Origin: Antilocapra americana
Taxonomy: Eukaryota > Chordata > Mammalia > Artiodactyla > Antilocapridae
NCBI GenBank assembly: GCA_007570785.1
Contig: ML661885.1
Span: forward strand, 16,117,458-16,181,457
Length of the DNA: 64,000 nt
Direction: 5' to 3'
Part shown: piece by piece, positions 35,232-47,858 of the stretch
Numbering within the stretch: position 1 is the first letter of the stretch
How the letters are laid out: every line of letters begins with the position of its first letter
Translations under genes and position numbers: made by a program
The notes under the pieces: generated by a model
Database searches by the model: none
Told to the model about the DNA's origin: nothing
Seen by the model: only the letters and a program-made list of their open reading frames with translations

Positions 35232-38200
35232 CGTTGTTCAGTCATTCAGTCATGTCCAACCCTTTGCAGTTGCATGGACTGCAGCACACCAGGCTCCTCT
35301 GTCTTCCCTGTCACCCAGAGTTTGTTCAAATTCATGTGCATTGAGTCAGTGATCCTATTTAAACTTCTCATCATCTGCCTTCCTCTTCTTTTGCTTTTAA
35401 TCTTTCCCAGCATCAGGGTCTTTTCCAATGAGTTGGCTCTTCTAATTAGGTGGCCAGAGTGCTGGAACTTCAGCTACAGCATCCGTCCTTCCAATGAGTA
35501 TTCAGGGTTGATTTCTTTTAGGATTGACTGGTTTGATAGCCTTGCTGTCCAAGGGACTTCAAGAGTCTTCTCTAACACCACAGTTCAGAAGCACCAATTC
35601 TTCAGTGCTCAGCCTTCTTTATGGTCCAACTCTCACATCCATACATGACTGCTGGAAAAACCATAGCTTTAACTATACAGACCTTTGTTGGCAAAGTAAT
35701 GTCTCTGCTTTTTAATATGCTGTCTACGTTTGTCATAGTTTTCTTCCAAGAAGCAAGTATCTGCTGTGATCTTTATCTATTTTTTTAATATTGAGTTTCA
35801 AGCCAGCTTTTTCAATCTCCTCTTTCACTCTTATCAAGGGGCTCTTTAGTTCCTCTCCACTTTCTGTCATTAGTGTTATTCTCTGCATATCTGAGGTTAT
35901 TGATATTTCTCCTGGAAGTCTTGATTCCAGCTTGTGATTCACCTAGCCTGGCATTTTGCATGATGTACTCTGCATATAAGTCAAATAAACAAGGTGACAA
36001 CATACAGCCTTGACGTACTCCTTTCCCAATTTGGAGCCAGTTCGTTGTTCCATGTCTGGTTCTAAGTGTTGCTTCTTGACCTGCATACAGGTTTCTCAGG
36101 AGGCAGGTAAGTTGATCCTGGTATTCCCATCTTTTGAATTTTCCAGTTTTTGTGATCCACACAGTCAAAGGCTTTTGCATAGTCAATGAAGCAGAAGTAG
36201 ATGTTTTCTGAAATTTCCTTGCATTCTCTATGACACAGCAAATGTTGGCAATTTGATCTCTATTTCCTCTGCCTTTACTAAGCCCAGCTTGTATATTTGG
36301 AAGTTCTTGGTTCACGTACCCCTGAAACTTAGCTTGAAGGATTTTGAGCATACTTGCTAGCATGTGAAATGAGTGCAATGGTGCAGTAGTTTGAAGATTC
36401 TTTGGCATTGCCCTTCTTTGGGATTGGAATGAACTCTGACCTTTTCTAGTCCTGTGGGCACTGCTCAGTTTTCCAGGTTTGCTGAAATATTGAGTGCAGC
36501 ACTTTGACAATATCATCTTTTAGGATTTTAAATAGGATTATTTAGGACTTTAGAATTTTAAATCACTCAACTGGAATTCCATCTCCTCCACTAACTCTGT
36601 TGTAGTAATGCTTCCTAAGGCCCACTTGACTTCACACTTCAGGATCTCTGGCTCTAGGTGAGTGCCCACACCATCGTGGTTATCCAGGTCATTAAGACCT
36701 ATTTTTGTATAGTTGTTCTATGTGTTATTGCTACCTCTACTTAATATTCTCTGCTTCTATTATGTCTTTAACACTTCTGTCCTTTACCCTGCCCATTATT
36801 GCATGAAATCTTCCCTTGATGTCTCCAGTTTTCTTGAAGAGATCTCTAGTCTTTCCCATTCTATTATTTTCCTCTATTTCTTTGCATTGTTCACTTATGA
36901 AAGCCTTCTCTCCTTGCTGTTCTCTAGAACTCTGCATCCGGTTGAGTATATCTTTCCTTTTCTCCTTTGCCTTTCACTTCTCTTCTTTCCTCAGCTATTT
37001 GTAAAGCCTCTTCAGACAACCACTTTACCTTCCTGCATTTCTTTTTCCTTGGGGATGGTTTTGGTCACTGCCTCCTGTACAATCTTATGAACTTCCATCC
37101 ATAGTTTTTAGGCACTCTGTCTACCAGATCTAATCTCTTGAATCTATTCTTCACTTCCATTATGTAGTCATAAGGGATTTGATTTAGGTCATACCTGAAT
37201 GGTCTAGTGGTTTTCCCTGCTTTCTTCAACTTAAGCCTAAATTTTGTATTAAGAAGCTGATGATCTCAGCCACAGTCAGCTCCTGGTCTTGTTTTTGCTG
37301 ACTGTATAGAGCTTCTCCATCTTCAGCTGCAAAGAATATAATTCTGATTTTGGTATTGACCATCTGCTGATGTTTATGTATAGAGTTGTCTCTTGAATTG
37401 TTGGCGAGGGTGTTCCCTTGTTACTCTTTACCCTGCTTTATTTTGTGCTCGAAGGCCAAACTTGCCTGTTACTCCAGGTATCTCTTGACTTCCTCCTTTT
37501 GCATTTCAATCCCCTATGATGGAAAGGATATCCTTTTTTTTTGGTGTTAGTTCTAGAAGGTCTTCTAGGTCTTCACAGGATTGTTCAATTTCAGCTTCTT
37601 CAGTATCAATGGTTAGGTCATAGACTTGGATTACTGTGATGTTAAATTGCTTCCCTTGGCAACGAACTGAGATCATTCTGTCATTTTTGAGGTTGGACCC
37701 AAGTACTGCATTTTGGACTCTTCTGTTGACAATGAGGGCTACTCCTTTTTTTTTTTTAAAGGATTCTCTCCCACAGTAGCACATGTAATGGTCATCTTAA
37801 TTAAATGCACCCATTCCTGTCCATTTTAGTTTACTGATTCCTAAGATATCAATGTTCAGTCTCCCATCTCCTGCTTGACCACGTCCAATTTGCCTTGATT
37901 CATGGACCTGACATTCCAGGTTCCTATGCAGTGTTGTTCTTTACAGCATCAGTCTTTGCTTTCACTACCAGACACACCCACAACTATGCATTGTTTCCCT
38001 CTGGCCCAGCAGCTCCATTATTTCTAGAGCTATTATTAATTACCCTTCACTCTTCCCCAGGGGCATATTGGATACCTTCCAAACTGAGGGAGCTCATCTT
38101 CTGGTGTCATATCTTTTTGCCTTTCATATTGTTCATGGAGTTTTCAGGGCAAAAATACTGGGGTGTTTTGTCATTTCCTCCTCCATGGATCGTGATTTGT

Positions 38201-38310
38201 TTGAACTCTTCATTATGACCCGTCTATCAATGGGTGGCCCTGTGCAACATGGCTCATAGCTTCATTGAGTTACACAAGCCCCTTCCCCATGACAAGGCTG
38301 TGATTGATGC
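35232..38310 (-). mobile_element. Near-full-length BovB (RTE) LINE, degenerate
   Basis: About 3.1 kb on the minus strand. The 5' untranslated region lies at about 38010-38310, endonuclease remnants at 37506-37784 (DILSIIGD), and the longest open stretch is reverse transcriptase (35812-36516). In the latter the fingers/palm motif IGKGVRQGCMLSPCLF is kept, but the catalytic YADD has become YAEN. Several frameshifts are present. The 3' tail is at the low-coordinate end (GTTCAGTCATTCAGTCATG antisense). Confidence 0.93.
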
Positions 38311-38964
38311 CCAAAGTACATTCTGTTGGGACTGATTTGAGAGGAGGCCAATGGGCAGTTAAGAATTCAGAGCAAATTTAATTGAGGATCCAATCTGTCA
38401 AAATTCTGAGCAGGCCAGGAATTTCTTCAGTCACCTCCCAGCTCCCATTTTGGTGACATTTTTGCTTTGGATCAAATTTCTACAGCCTCACACCTCTGCT
38501 TGGCTGGCCTAGTTGTTCCCCCAGGCTTTCCTCCTCCTCTCTTTTGGACCTCACTCCAATCCAAAACATCTCCAGTGCTTCATGGACTTGGTCCCCTTCC
38601 TCCTGCTTCAGGGTTGCCCACCTCCAGGGGGAGCCACTCACACTGTTGTCTTGGAGAATGGTGCCCATCCATACCGCTCAGTGGTGCTGGGGTCACCAGA
38701 TGTTGCCTTCTTTTGTTTACAAGTTCACACAGGCCTTCTGAGGCCCTATCCTTTTTCATGGAATTGGTCCCACAGAAAGAAGTTTAGGTTTCCTGGTTGG
38801 TTATGGAGGAGTGTGTGTTTGTTTGTTTTTTGGTTGAGTCAGTCTTCTGTCAGGGGCAGATGGAGTCCATAGTTGGTAAGAGTATAGGCTGTGGAGGAAA
38901 ACGGAAGTTAATTCCTCACCACCTAAAACTGTACATGAGGGACAAATGCCTTCCTGTTGGTAAC
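38311..38964. other. Intergenic sequence, nothing recognised
   Basis: Moderately GC-rich. Overlapping short frames on the plus strand (38467-38872) have no recognisable domain. Confidence 0.4.
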
Positions 38965-39112
38965 TACATTTTCTCTTCTGGAAAATGGGGATGATAATAG
39001 TACTTATCTCACTGATAATTCTCACTGCTGTGAGGATTAAGTAGTTTAATATGATAAAGCTTCTAAGATAGTATCTGTCACATAGTAGGTACCCAAAACC
39101 CTCAGTGAACAC
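38965..39112 (-). repeat. MIR SINE remnant
   Basis: Antisense MIR: TTCTGGAAAATGGGGATG, ATAATAGTACTTATCTCAC, GCTGTGAGGATTAAGTAG and ATCTGTCACATAGTAGGTAC. Confidence 0.8.
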
Positions 39113-39140
39113 TATTTGCTCAGCCCTTCCATACCATTAG

Positions 39141-39330
39141 ATTGAGAGCAGGAGGAGAAGAGGGCGACAGAGGATGAGATGACTGGATGGCATCACTGAC
39201 TCAGGGCACATTAGTTTGAGCAAACTCCAGGAGATAGTGAAGGACAATGGAGGACAGGGAAGCCTGGTGTGCTACAGTCCATGGGGTTGCAAAGAGTCAG
39301 ACATGACTGAGTGACTAAACAACAACCTCC
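39141..39330 (+). mobile_element. BovB 3'-tail fragment
   Basis: GACAGAGGATGAGATGACTG, GATGGCATCACTGACTCAG, CCATGGGGTTGCAAAGAGTC and AGACATGACTGAGTGAC, ending in AAACAACAACC. Only the BovB 3' end is present. Confidence 0.88.
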
Positions 39331-40672
39331 CTTTTACATGTAATGTAATTTTTTGCTTTCAAGAGTTTCTTGCTTAATTCTGGTATTGTTAATTTGGCCA
39401 CAAGGAGGAGGAGAATGGTAGAATGGTGCTAGTTAATTTAGTAGCAATGAAAATTTCAGATTTAATTGTGGTTCTGAATGTCTAAATTACCCACAACTTT
39501 GGTAATAATTCTTGGCTTTACTATGTTCTGTTTGGCAAAAAGTTTGATGAAATTCAGAGGAGGACAAAAATTAGCTTGATGAAACTGACTCATTATATCA
39601 TTAAGCATGAGCATTCTTTGGAATATCTTCACTTAGAGATTCTAAAATGATATATCTAAAGTTAGTCTAGAAGACTGGTGGAAAGACAAGCATCAATCTT
39701 CTCCCCCGAAACTGGGGCTCTAGGTCTCCAGGTTGACATCATGGCTGATCTTTCATTTTATGGTCAATAAAATTCAGGCTTGGCCTTGTGATACCATACA
39801 CAAGCTTAACAGTGCTTCCTAATGCACCACATAAGCAGGACTGATTTGAAGAAGAAATTAGCCCAATACGAGGAGCTTCTTGTTTCATATTAAACTTTTA
39901 AAACCAATTGGAAGCAAACTTAGTCAAGTCTCTGCAGACCACATTTTATTGACAGTTTATTGCAAAGAGGGCTCACTCTGATTTTTAAGTTGATGTTAGT
40001 TACAGAACAATGTCAGATTTCAAAGGGAGCACAAAGAATGTCTAACCTATTTTCAAAAAGCAGGTCAAATTCAGCATCTGGAGAATAACTTGCAATTTGG
40101 TTGAAAATAATTGAAGTTTAACTTAAAATTCAATAAAGGGATCAAGATATTCTAAGTTTAAAATTCTGAGATAAATGGCCCAAGGCTCTTGTTAGCTGTC
40201 ATTATTGCCAAGTCCAAGAGGGTTCCTGGGTTTCCATTTCCCCATAGTGTATCTGTTTTGTTAAAAGAAGATTGTGCTGAATCACTTGTCTTGGAATTTC
40301 TTTAGAAAGACATTTTAAAAAAAAGCAGTCTCACCATTCTAAGAAGTGAGGTTTGCTAAAGTGTGGTAGAAGGAAAGTAGACTATAGAAGTGGTTTGAGC
40401 TCATTGCTTCTAGGAAGAAGAAAGAAGAGAGGGAAATGGAGAGAGTCTTCAGTCATGTTCCCCAGAAGGAGACCCGGAGAGAGGGTTCACATGTGAGTAA
40501 GTGATGCATTCAAGGCAGTAACCAGGGAGACGGGGAAGGAAGGGGAGCCTCAGAAGGAAGGGGGATACCTTTCCACCCCCAACTCTCCAGGGGAACTTGA
40601 GGGTTTGTCTCAACCCACAGCAAGGTTGCTGAGGCTCTCACATTCCTGCCCCATTAACTATTGGTTAAGGAC
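39331..40672. other. Intergenic sequence, nothing recognised
   Basis: AT-rich DNA, then a purine-rich part at 40400-40560. No gene or assignable repeat. Confidence 0.45.
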
Positions 40673-41181
40673 CGTGACTGCAGCCGTGAAATTAAGACAC
40701 TTGCTCCTTGGAAGAAAAGCTATGACAGGTCTAGTGTATTAAAAAGCAGAGACATCGCTTTACTGACAAAGGCCCACATAGTCAAAGTTACGGTTTTTCA
40801 ATAGTCATTTACGGATGTGAAAGTTGAACCATAAAGAAGGCAGAGCGTCGAACAATCGATGCTTTCAAACTGGGGTGAAGACTGTGGAGAAGACTCTTGA
40901 GAGTTCCTTGAACAGCTAGGAGGTCAATTCAGTCAATCCTAAAGGAAATCAACTCTGAATACTCACCGGAGGGACTGATGCTGAAACTCTAGTACTCTGG
41001 CCACCTGATTAGAAGAGCCAACTCATTGGAAAAGACCCTGATGCTGGGAAAGATTGAAGGCAGAAGGAAAAGAGGGCAACTGATGATGAGATGGTTGATG
41101 GCATCACTGACTCAGTGGAAACGAGTTTGAGCAAACTCTAGGAGATAGTGAAGGACGGGTAAGCCTGGTGTGCTGCAGTCT
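40673..41181 (+). mobile_element. BovB 3' portion, truncated at its 3' end
   Basis: Plus-strand BovB: GTGACTGCAGCCGTGAAATT, GCTCCTTGGAAGAAAAGC, AAAAAGCAGAGACATCGC, GGAAAAGACCCTGATGCTGG. It stops abruptly after GTGCTGCAGTC. The next bases, TTTGTGACCCCA, match the opposite strand of the expected continuation, so the 3' end is rearranged. Confidence 0.85.
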
Positions 41182-41193
41182 TTGTGACCCCAG

Positions 41194-42342
41194 GGAGACA
41201 TTACACTAACCTTATTCCTCACCTTCCAGTAAGGGGAAGGGGGTTAGGCACTAGGAACACACAGTCACAGACAAGTCTACTCTCCAGGCTTGCAGGTGAA
41301 GTGGACTCTGAGAACTCTTTCAGAAAAGACCCTGCAGTGCTAGCTGTTGAAGGTAAAAGCCAGGAAGCTGGCTTAATGCATAAAAGTGACCCCAGTGGAC
41401 CTGTGCAAAGTGCTGACCTCATCCACCACAGAGGAGAAAAGGAAAGGAGCTGGGGCGCCTTGACTTTCTCCCTGACTCCCCACTCCCTGGGCCAAGCTTT
41501 AATGCGGGTGCTCCTAGTGACAACTGGATGTGAGGGAACCAGGAAGGACAGAGCCGGTCTCCTTTGTCTTCCACAGAACACAAAAGATGTCTGCATATTC
41601 CCACACACAGGTGGGCAGCACTGGGTTGAGGAAAATGGAGAGGCGGCAGATCCCGGGGGACAGCAGGGTCCCAGTGAGAACTGCAGTGAACCCAGGAGCC
41701 AGGCAGCAGGGAGGGCTGTGAGGTCACAAGGCCAGTGCACGGCAATGCAGGTGAAATTGGGCTTCGCTGGAAAGGCATCCCAGAGCATAGACAAGGCCAA
41801 GCTGAAGGGCTCGGTGCCCTTTCTTCTTGGTGGTCTAATTTGGGCTCCTGTTTGGTAGGCTCCTCCCCATCTTGAACAGTAAGACACATCAGGGCTGAGC
41901 CTGGAGGAGGTGAGAAAAGGATCAAGTGCTTTGGCCTAGTTCTGTGCTAGTCGTTTAGTCATGTCTGACTGTGACCCCATGGACTCTCACCTGCTAGGCT
42001 TCTCTGGCCATGGAATTCTCCAGGCAAGAATACTGGAGTGAGTTGCCATTTCCTTCTCCTAGGGACCTTCCTGACCCAGGGATCGAACCCCAAAATCCCT
42101 GCCCGGAATTGCAGGCAGATTCTTTACCATCTGAGCCACCAGGGGAGACTTAGACTTAAAATTCACAGATGAGAGATAAAAGGGACTTCAGAAATCATCA
42201 GAGGAGGAAGAGGGGCAGGCAGAAGCCACCACCCCCCACCCTGCCATAAGGGGTGCATCTAGACTTCTCTTGTGTGCTGTGGGGGTAGGGGCAAAGGGGT
42301 GGATGACTGGAGGGTGAGGAATAAGGTTAGTGTAATGTCTCC
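41194..42342. repeat. 37-bp inverted repeat enclosing about 1.1 kb
   Basis: The segment 41194-41230 (starting GGAGACATTACACTAACC) is the reverse complement of 42306-42342 at 36 of 37 positions, with the first 30 perfect. The 1075 bp between them hold GC-rich unassigned sequence (41231-41941), a SINE (41942-42149) and a further unassigned stretch. A 224-codon frame on the plus strand and a 222-codon frame on the minus strand overlap at 41219-41858. Neither shows a known domain, and the plus frame begins in rearranged BovB tail, so I do not call either a gene. Confidence 0.85.
41942..42149 (-). mobile_element. Bov-tA SINE
   Basis: GTGCTAGTCGTTTAGTCATG, CTCCAGGCAAGAATACTGG, CCCAGGGATCGAACCCCA (antisense B-box), GGCAGATTCTTTACCATC and TGAGCCACCAGGGGAG. 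Confidence 0.92.
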
Positions 42343-42654
42343 TGTGTCCATTTCTGCAAAGCCTTCTTCCTCTGGTTGACCTTAGACACTTTAATCAGAA
42401 AACTATGGCCTCTCACTGTGGCCAGCTTCATCTAACATAGAACTGTTCCAACATCTCATTTTCCTCAATGCTCTGATATCAACTGGCTGACTTTCCAAAT
42501 CATTGACAGCAAGGTATTAATACCTTCCTCTCACGCTCATAGCTTAATGGGTTTCCTTTCCCAAGGTTATCTTCAGAGAAGGGTACAGTCCTTTTGTCTT
42601 TGAAAACTCATTTTAAACCTTATTACAAAGACAGCCCAGGTTCATTTTAGAAAA

Positions 42655-42917
42655 TTTGCTGTTGTTCAGTTGCTCAAGTCACGTCCGACACATTGCAACC
42701 CCATGGACTGCAGCACTACAGGCCTCCCTGTCCTTCACTATCTCCTGGAGTTTGCTCAAACTCAATGTCCATTGAGTCAGTGATGCTGACTAACCATCTC
42801 ATCATCTGTTGCCCTCTTCTCTTCTGCCCTCAATCTTTCCTAGCATCAGAGTATTTTCCAATGAATTGGCTCTTCACATCAGGTGGCCTAAGTATTGGTG
42901 CTTCAGCTTCAGTCCTG
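42655..42917 (-). mobile_element. BovB 3'-end fragment
   Basis: Antisense BovB tail: GTTGTTCAGTTGCTCAAGTC, CCATGGACTGCAGCACTAC, ATTGAGTCAGTGATGCTG and CTTCACATCAGGTGGCC. TAGAAAA on both sides (42648-42654 and 42918-42924) is a likely target-site duplication. Confidence 0.88.
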
Positions 42918-42924
42918 TAGAAAA

Positions 42925-44106
42925 ATAAAGAAAATATCAACAATTCTACAACCCAGAGAAAACAATTGTTAATGTTTTGGCCTGAGTCCTTGTCATATTT
43001 CTATCAATTCATAAATACTGAAGACATACAGACATATATACTTAGATTATTTGCATTTCAACAGAAGAACTTGAGGGAGGCAGTGGAAGTTCTCAGCCAA
43101 AAGAATAAGTTTGTGCCAGGGATATGTGTTAACCCCTCTCCGGACACTGACTCAATTGATGAATGGGGCAGGAGCGAGGCTGGTGAACAGCCTGAGGCTT
43201 AATCGCCTGTTGAACTGGCTTAGGCAGGTCAGGTTGTAGGCTTAGAGACTTTGGAGAGTAGGCATTCAAATATAAAGATGGGAGGCAGATGGGAGCCAGG
43301 TTTGGAGCAACTGCCAGACTGAGCTCACAGTGGATTTTCTGGCCTGGAAAGGAATCTGAGTCAACTTTTGTTCAACTGGTGACAGGCCCTTTGTACTTGC
43401 TTTTGTTCATACACTAAGCTAAATCTTAAAGATTCAAAAACTCTTAAGACAATGCTCGTGCCTTTTGTAGGTGTTAAAATTCACTGTGTTCAAGCAATGG
43501 GCAGGTTATGTGTCACAGGCTGAGTACTTCTGGGTGCAGATTTTAGGATGGAATTTAGTGAGCAAAACATTAATTGGTAAGTGCCCTGGAGAATAATACC
43601 CATGGGTGGGAGGGAAGGACAGGAAGCAGAAGTGGAAAAAAGACGGTGAGTTACAAGGCATGCTGAGAGCCTCATCCAAACTCAGCAGGGTTCTGAGGTG
43701 GGAATGACCCATCAGAGTCATCCTGTGTTGGGCCAAGATGGCCTGGCCTTTCTCCCCTTCTTGTCTCCATCAGTCTTTGGATGCCCTGGAAGAGGTATGA
43801 TCTGGGGACAGGCAGCTCCCTGCCACTGAGACAAACCCAGAAGGCGCTGACAGTTGCTTGTGACAGAGAAGTCCTTCCATAAGAGGGGATATGGATAGTT
43901 GATCTTAGTGTCCATCAGTTATGTAGGTGGGGTTAAGACAAAGTGGTATGCTGGGGAGGGTGGTGAACTTGTGGAGCAGGCTGCAGGTGATGGCCAAAGT
44001 CAAACTTAATGCATGAAAGTGCTGGGCTGGCCAAGCAAAACACATTTTGGGGTAGATTCTGGACTTGTTCTCTTGTCTAGAGCCTCTCTGCTCCAGAGAA
44101 AAGGCA
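42925..44106. other. Intergenic sequence, nothing recognised
   Basis: Several short frames without domains. No repeat recognised. Confidence 0.45.
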
Positions 44107-44285
44107 GTGTCTCAGCTCCAGCCCTTGCTGGCTGTGAGACCTAGGACAGGACAATCGCTGTGTGTTTCAGCTGACTCATCTAAAAAAAAATGGGGATAAT
44201 AATTATATCTACTTCAAGGAGTTTGTTATGTAATCTGTAATAAAACACTAAGCAGGGCATATTGTTATCAATGACAATGTTATTT
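44107..44285 (-). repeat. MIR SINE remnant
   Basis: Antisense MIR: CTTGCTGGCTGTGAGACCTA, TTTCAGCTGACTCATCTAA, AAATGGGGATAATAATTA and a decayed GTAATAAAACACTAAGCAG block. Confidence 0.75.
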
Positions 44286-44554
44286 GCTTTTATGTTATTG
44301 ATGGTATTAGTTATTACCTTCAGATTACCTAAACGCTCCTGGTGTTGATGACTCTGTGACCCTCAAGTCTTAATCTTAGCCATGTCTCCTGGCCTCAAAA
44401 TCTATTATCTTTGCCTATGGGATTTTCCCATCTGATTCCAACTCACCTGAAGGTCAATGTCCTCAAATAGAACTTATGACCCGTATCACCTCCCTAACCC
44501 CTGGCTTCCTGCATTCACCATCTCTCCAGTCTCTTCTATGTCTGTCTGTCTGTC

Positions 44555-44714
44555 TTTCTTTTCAAGTATTTGTTTGGCTGTGCTGGGCCTTAGTTTTGGC
44601 ACTCTGGAATTTTAGCTGTAGCGTGTGGGATCTAGTTTGCCAACCAGGGATTGAACCTGGGCCCCCTGCATTGGGAGCGTAGAGTCTTAGCCATTGGACC
44701 ACCAGGGTAGTCCC
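44555..44714 (-). mobile_element. CHR-type tRNA-Glu SINE
   Basis: TTGGCTGTGCTGGGCCTTAG, GTGTGGGATCTAGTTTGCC, ACCAGGGATTGAACCTGGG and TTAGCCATTGGACCACCAGG with GTAGTCCC. Confidence 0.9.
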
Positions 44715-45659
44715 ATTTTCTGTGTATTTCACAGTCATCCAATCTTGTCTTCCTTTCTCTCATTTTCCCCCTAGATTCTACCCAGGCCTCCTTCCCCATT
44801 CCATCTTCTACCGAAGTGTTTCTGCCCTCCTCTTTCCCGTGATTGATTTTGGCTCTCATCCTTCTATCCACTTCTGATGAACTCAATTTCATTTTCCAGG
44901 TGGCTGCAAAGGAGATTATTTCCATACACTACTACAGTGACCTCCTCATTTGTTCTAGAAGAAGTGCTAAACTCCTCAGACTGCTTTTTGTGATCTGGAC
45001 TTGACCTACACTTCAAACCTTGTCTTTAATGACCTCCCACAAATATGCAGCCAATTCCATAACCTGAGTCCTTGCGGCAAGGCTGGCATGTCTGGGGTTT
45101 CACGAATGTGGCTTTCTTAAGAAGGCTAACTCCATCCTTGCCCATCCTCCTGGAGAATTTTAAATTATCTGTAAATTCTTAGTTTGTTTATCTCTTTGTC
45201 TCTGATGTGTCTCTCCTGATCAAGTTCAGGCATTGTCTTTTTTTTTTTTTTTATAATTCTCTATCATTCATCTATTTAAAATTTATTTTTTCAGTAAATA
45301 CTCACTGAGTTCCCATCAAATGCTAAGCAATCTGTTCAATGCAGCTGTTATAATGAGTTATTTGTTATATGTCTAGCTAGTAAAGTTACGAGGTCTGGGG
45401 TAGTGGCTCCCTTAATCTTGCATCGCTTGTATCTAGCTTAGTTCCTTGCATGTAGTTGGTGCTCAATTTATGCTGTTTGTATAAATCAAAATAATATGAT
45501 AGGATTTTCAAAATACAAAATTAAGACAGATGGTCTGGCAAAGTATGTTTTTCTTACTAGTTAGGTGTATTTATATAGATTCTTATTAAAATTTTATTTT
45601 TTTCTGTTGGTCATGTTGAAAAAAACATAAAGACATAGAACAAGACAAGTCTTCCTAGT
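44715..45659. other. Intergenic sequence, nothing recognised
   Basis: A T-run lies at 45238-45252. 45270-45480 has the look of an old mammalian repeat (GTAGTTGGTGCTCAATTTATG). No gene. Confidence 0.4.
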
Positions 45660-47565
45660 TGGTTGCTGTTTAGTTGCTCAGTCCTATCTGACTCTTTGCG
45701 ACCCCGTGGACTGCAGCACTTCAGGCTTCCCTGTCCTTTACCATCTCTTGGAACTTGCTCAAACTCATGTCCATTGAGTTTGGTGATGCCATCCAACCAT
45801 CTTGTCCTCGGTCCACCCCCTTCTCCCCCTGCCCTCAATCTTTCTCAGCATCAGGGTCTTTTCCAGTGAGTCGGCTCTTTGCATCAGGTGGCCAAGGTAG
45901 TGGAGCTTCAGTTTAGCATCAGTCCTTCCAAAAAATATTCAGGATTGATTTCCTTTAAAATTGACCGGTTTGATCTCCTTGCAGTCCAAGGGACTCTCAA
46001 GAGTCTTCTCCAACATCACAGTTCAAAAACATCAACTCTTTGGCGCTCAGCCTTCTTTATGGTCCAACTCTCACATTCATACATGACTACTGGAAAGAGT
46101 AATGTCTCTGCTTTTTAATTTGCTGTCTAGGTTTGTCATAGCTTTTCTTCCAAGGAGAACACATCTTTTAATCTCATGACTGCAGTTACCATCCTCAGTG
46201 ATTTTGGAGCTCCCCAAAATAAAGTCTCTCACTATTTCCATTGTTTCCCCATCTATTTGCCATGAAGTGATGGGACCGGATGACATGATCTTAGTTTTTT
46301 GAATGTTGAGTTTTAAGCCAGCCTTTTCACTCTTCTTTCACCTTCATCAAGAGGCTCTTTAGTTTCTCTTTGTTTTCTGCCATAAGGGTGGTGTCCTCTA
46401 CCTATCTGAGGTTATTGATATTTCTCCCAGCAATCTTGATTCCAGATTGTGTTTCATTCAGTCCTACATTTCACATGATGTATACTGCATATAAGTTAAA
46501 TAAGCAGGACGACAATACACGGCCTTGAAGTACTCCTTTCCCAATTTGGAACCAGTCAGTTGTTCCATGTCCGGTTCTAACTGTTGCTTCTTGACCTGCA
46601 TACAGATTTCTCAGGAGGCAGGTAATGTGGTCTGGTATTCCCATCTCTTGAAGAATTTTCCAGTTTGTTGTGATACATATAGTCAAAGGCTTTGGTGGAG
46701 TCAATGTAGTGGAAGAAGATGTTTTTCTGGAACTCTCTTGCTTTTTTGATGATCCATTGGATGTTGACAATTTGGTCTCTGGTTCCTCTGACTTTTCTAA
46801 ATCCAGCTTGAACATCTGGGCATTCTCAGTTCATGTACTGTTGAAGCCTTGCTTGGAGAATTTTGTGCATTACTTTGCTAGCCTCTGAAATGAGTGTAAT
46901 TGTACGGTAGTTTGCCAACACTGAATGCCAACATTCTTTGGCATTGTCTTTCTTTGGGATTGGAATGAAAACTGACCTTTTCCAGTTCTGTGGCCACTGC
47001 TGAGTTTTCCAAATTTGTTGGCATATTCAGTGCAGCACTTGCACAGCATCATCTTTTAGGATTTGAAATAGCTCAGCTGGAATTCCATCACTTCCTCTAA
47101 CTTTGTCCATAGTGATGCTCCCTAAGGCCCACTTGACTTTGCATTCCAGGATATCTAACTCTAGGTGAGTGATTGTATTATATGGTTATCTGGGTCATGA
47201 GAATTTTTTTTGTATAGTTCTGTGTATTCTTGCCACCTCTTCTTAATATCTTCTGCTTCTGTTAGGTCCATACCATTTCTGTCCTTTATTGTGCCCATTT
47301 TTGCATGAAATGTTCCCTTGGTATCTCTAATTTTTTTGAAGAGATCTTTAGTCTTTCCCATTCTATTGTTTTCCTCTGTTTCTTTGCACTGATCACTTAG
47401 GAAGCCTTTCTTATCTCTCCTTGCTATTCTTTGGAAACCTGCATTCAGATGGGTATATCTTTCTTTTTCTCATTTGCTTTTCATGTCTCTTCTCTCAGCA
47501 ATTTGTATTGTAAGGCCTCCTCAGACAACCATTTTGCCTTTTTGCATTTCTTTTTCTTGGGGACC
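45660..47565 (-). mobile_element. BovB (RTE) LINE, 5'-truncated
   Basis: About 1.9 kb. On the minus strand it covers the reverse transcriptase and C-terminal region, with the 3' tail at the low-coordinate end. 46471-46815 reads HITCLLRNLYAGQEATVRTG and IGKGVLQGRVLSSCLFNLY. At the expected YADD site (about 46393-46404) the codons give a stop followed by VED, so the catalytic motif is destroyed. The endonuclease part is missing. Confidence 0.92.
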
Positions 47566-47637
47566 CTAACTGGTATACTGTGATTATAGTCACTTTCTTT
47601 GAGCTGAATTTGAGTTCTCTTGAGACCTTGGTTTTCT

Positions 47638-47858
47638 ATTGTTGTTGTTATTTAGTCATTCAGTTGTGTTCCACTCTTAACGAGCCAGTGGAATTTAGTC
47701 CACCAGGCTCCTCTGTCCATGGGATTCTCCAGGCAAGAATACAGGAGCAGGTTGTCATTTCCTTCTCCAGGCAATCTTCCCGACTTGAGGGATAGAACCC
47801 AAGTCTCCTTTGTCTTTTGCACGGCAGGCAGATTCTTTACCACTGAGCCACTGGAGAA
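47638..47858 (-). mobile_element. Bov-tA SINE, diverged
   Basis: CTCCAGGCAAGAATACAGG, CTTCCCGACTTGAGGGAT, GGCAGGCAGATTCTTTACCA and CTGAGCCACTGGAGAAAT. Confidence 0.88.

Noticed and set aside
35812..36516. 234-codon frame as a host gene
   Set aside because: It is BovB reverse transcriptase with a broken catalytic motif.
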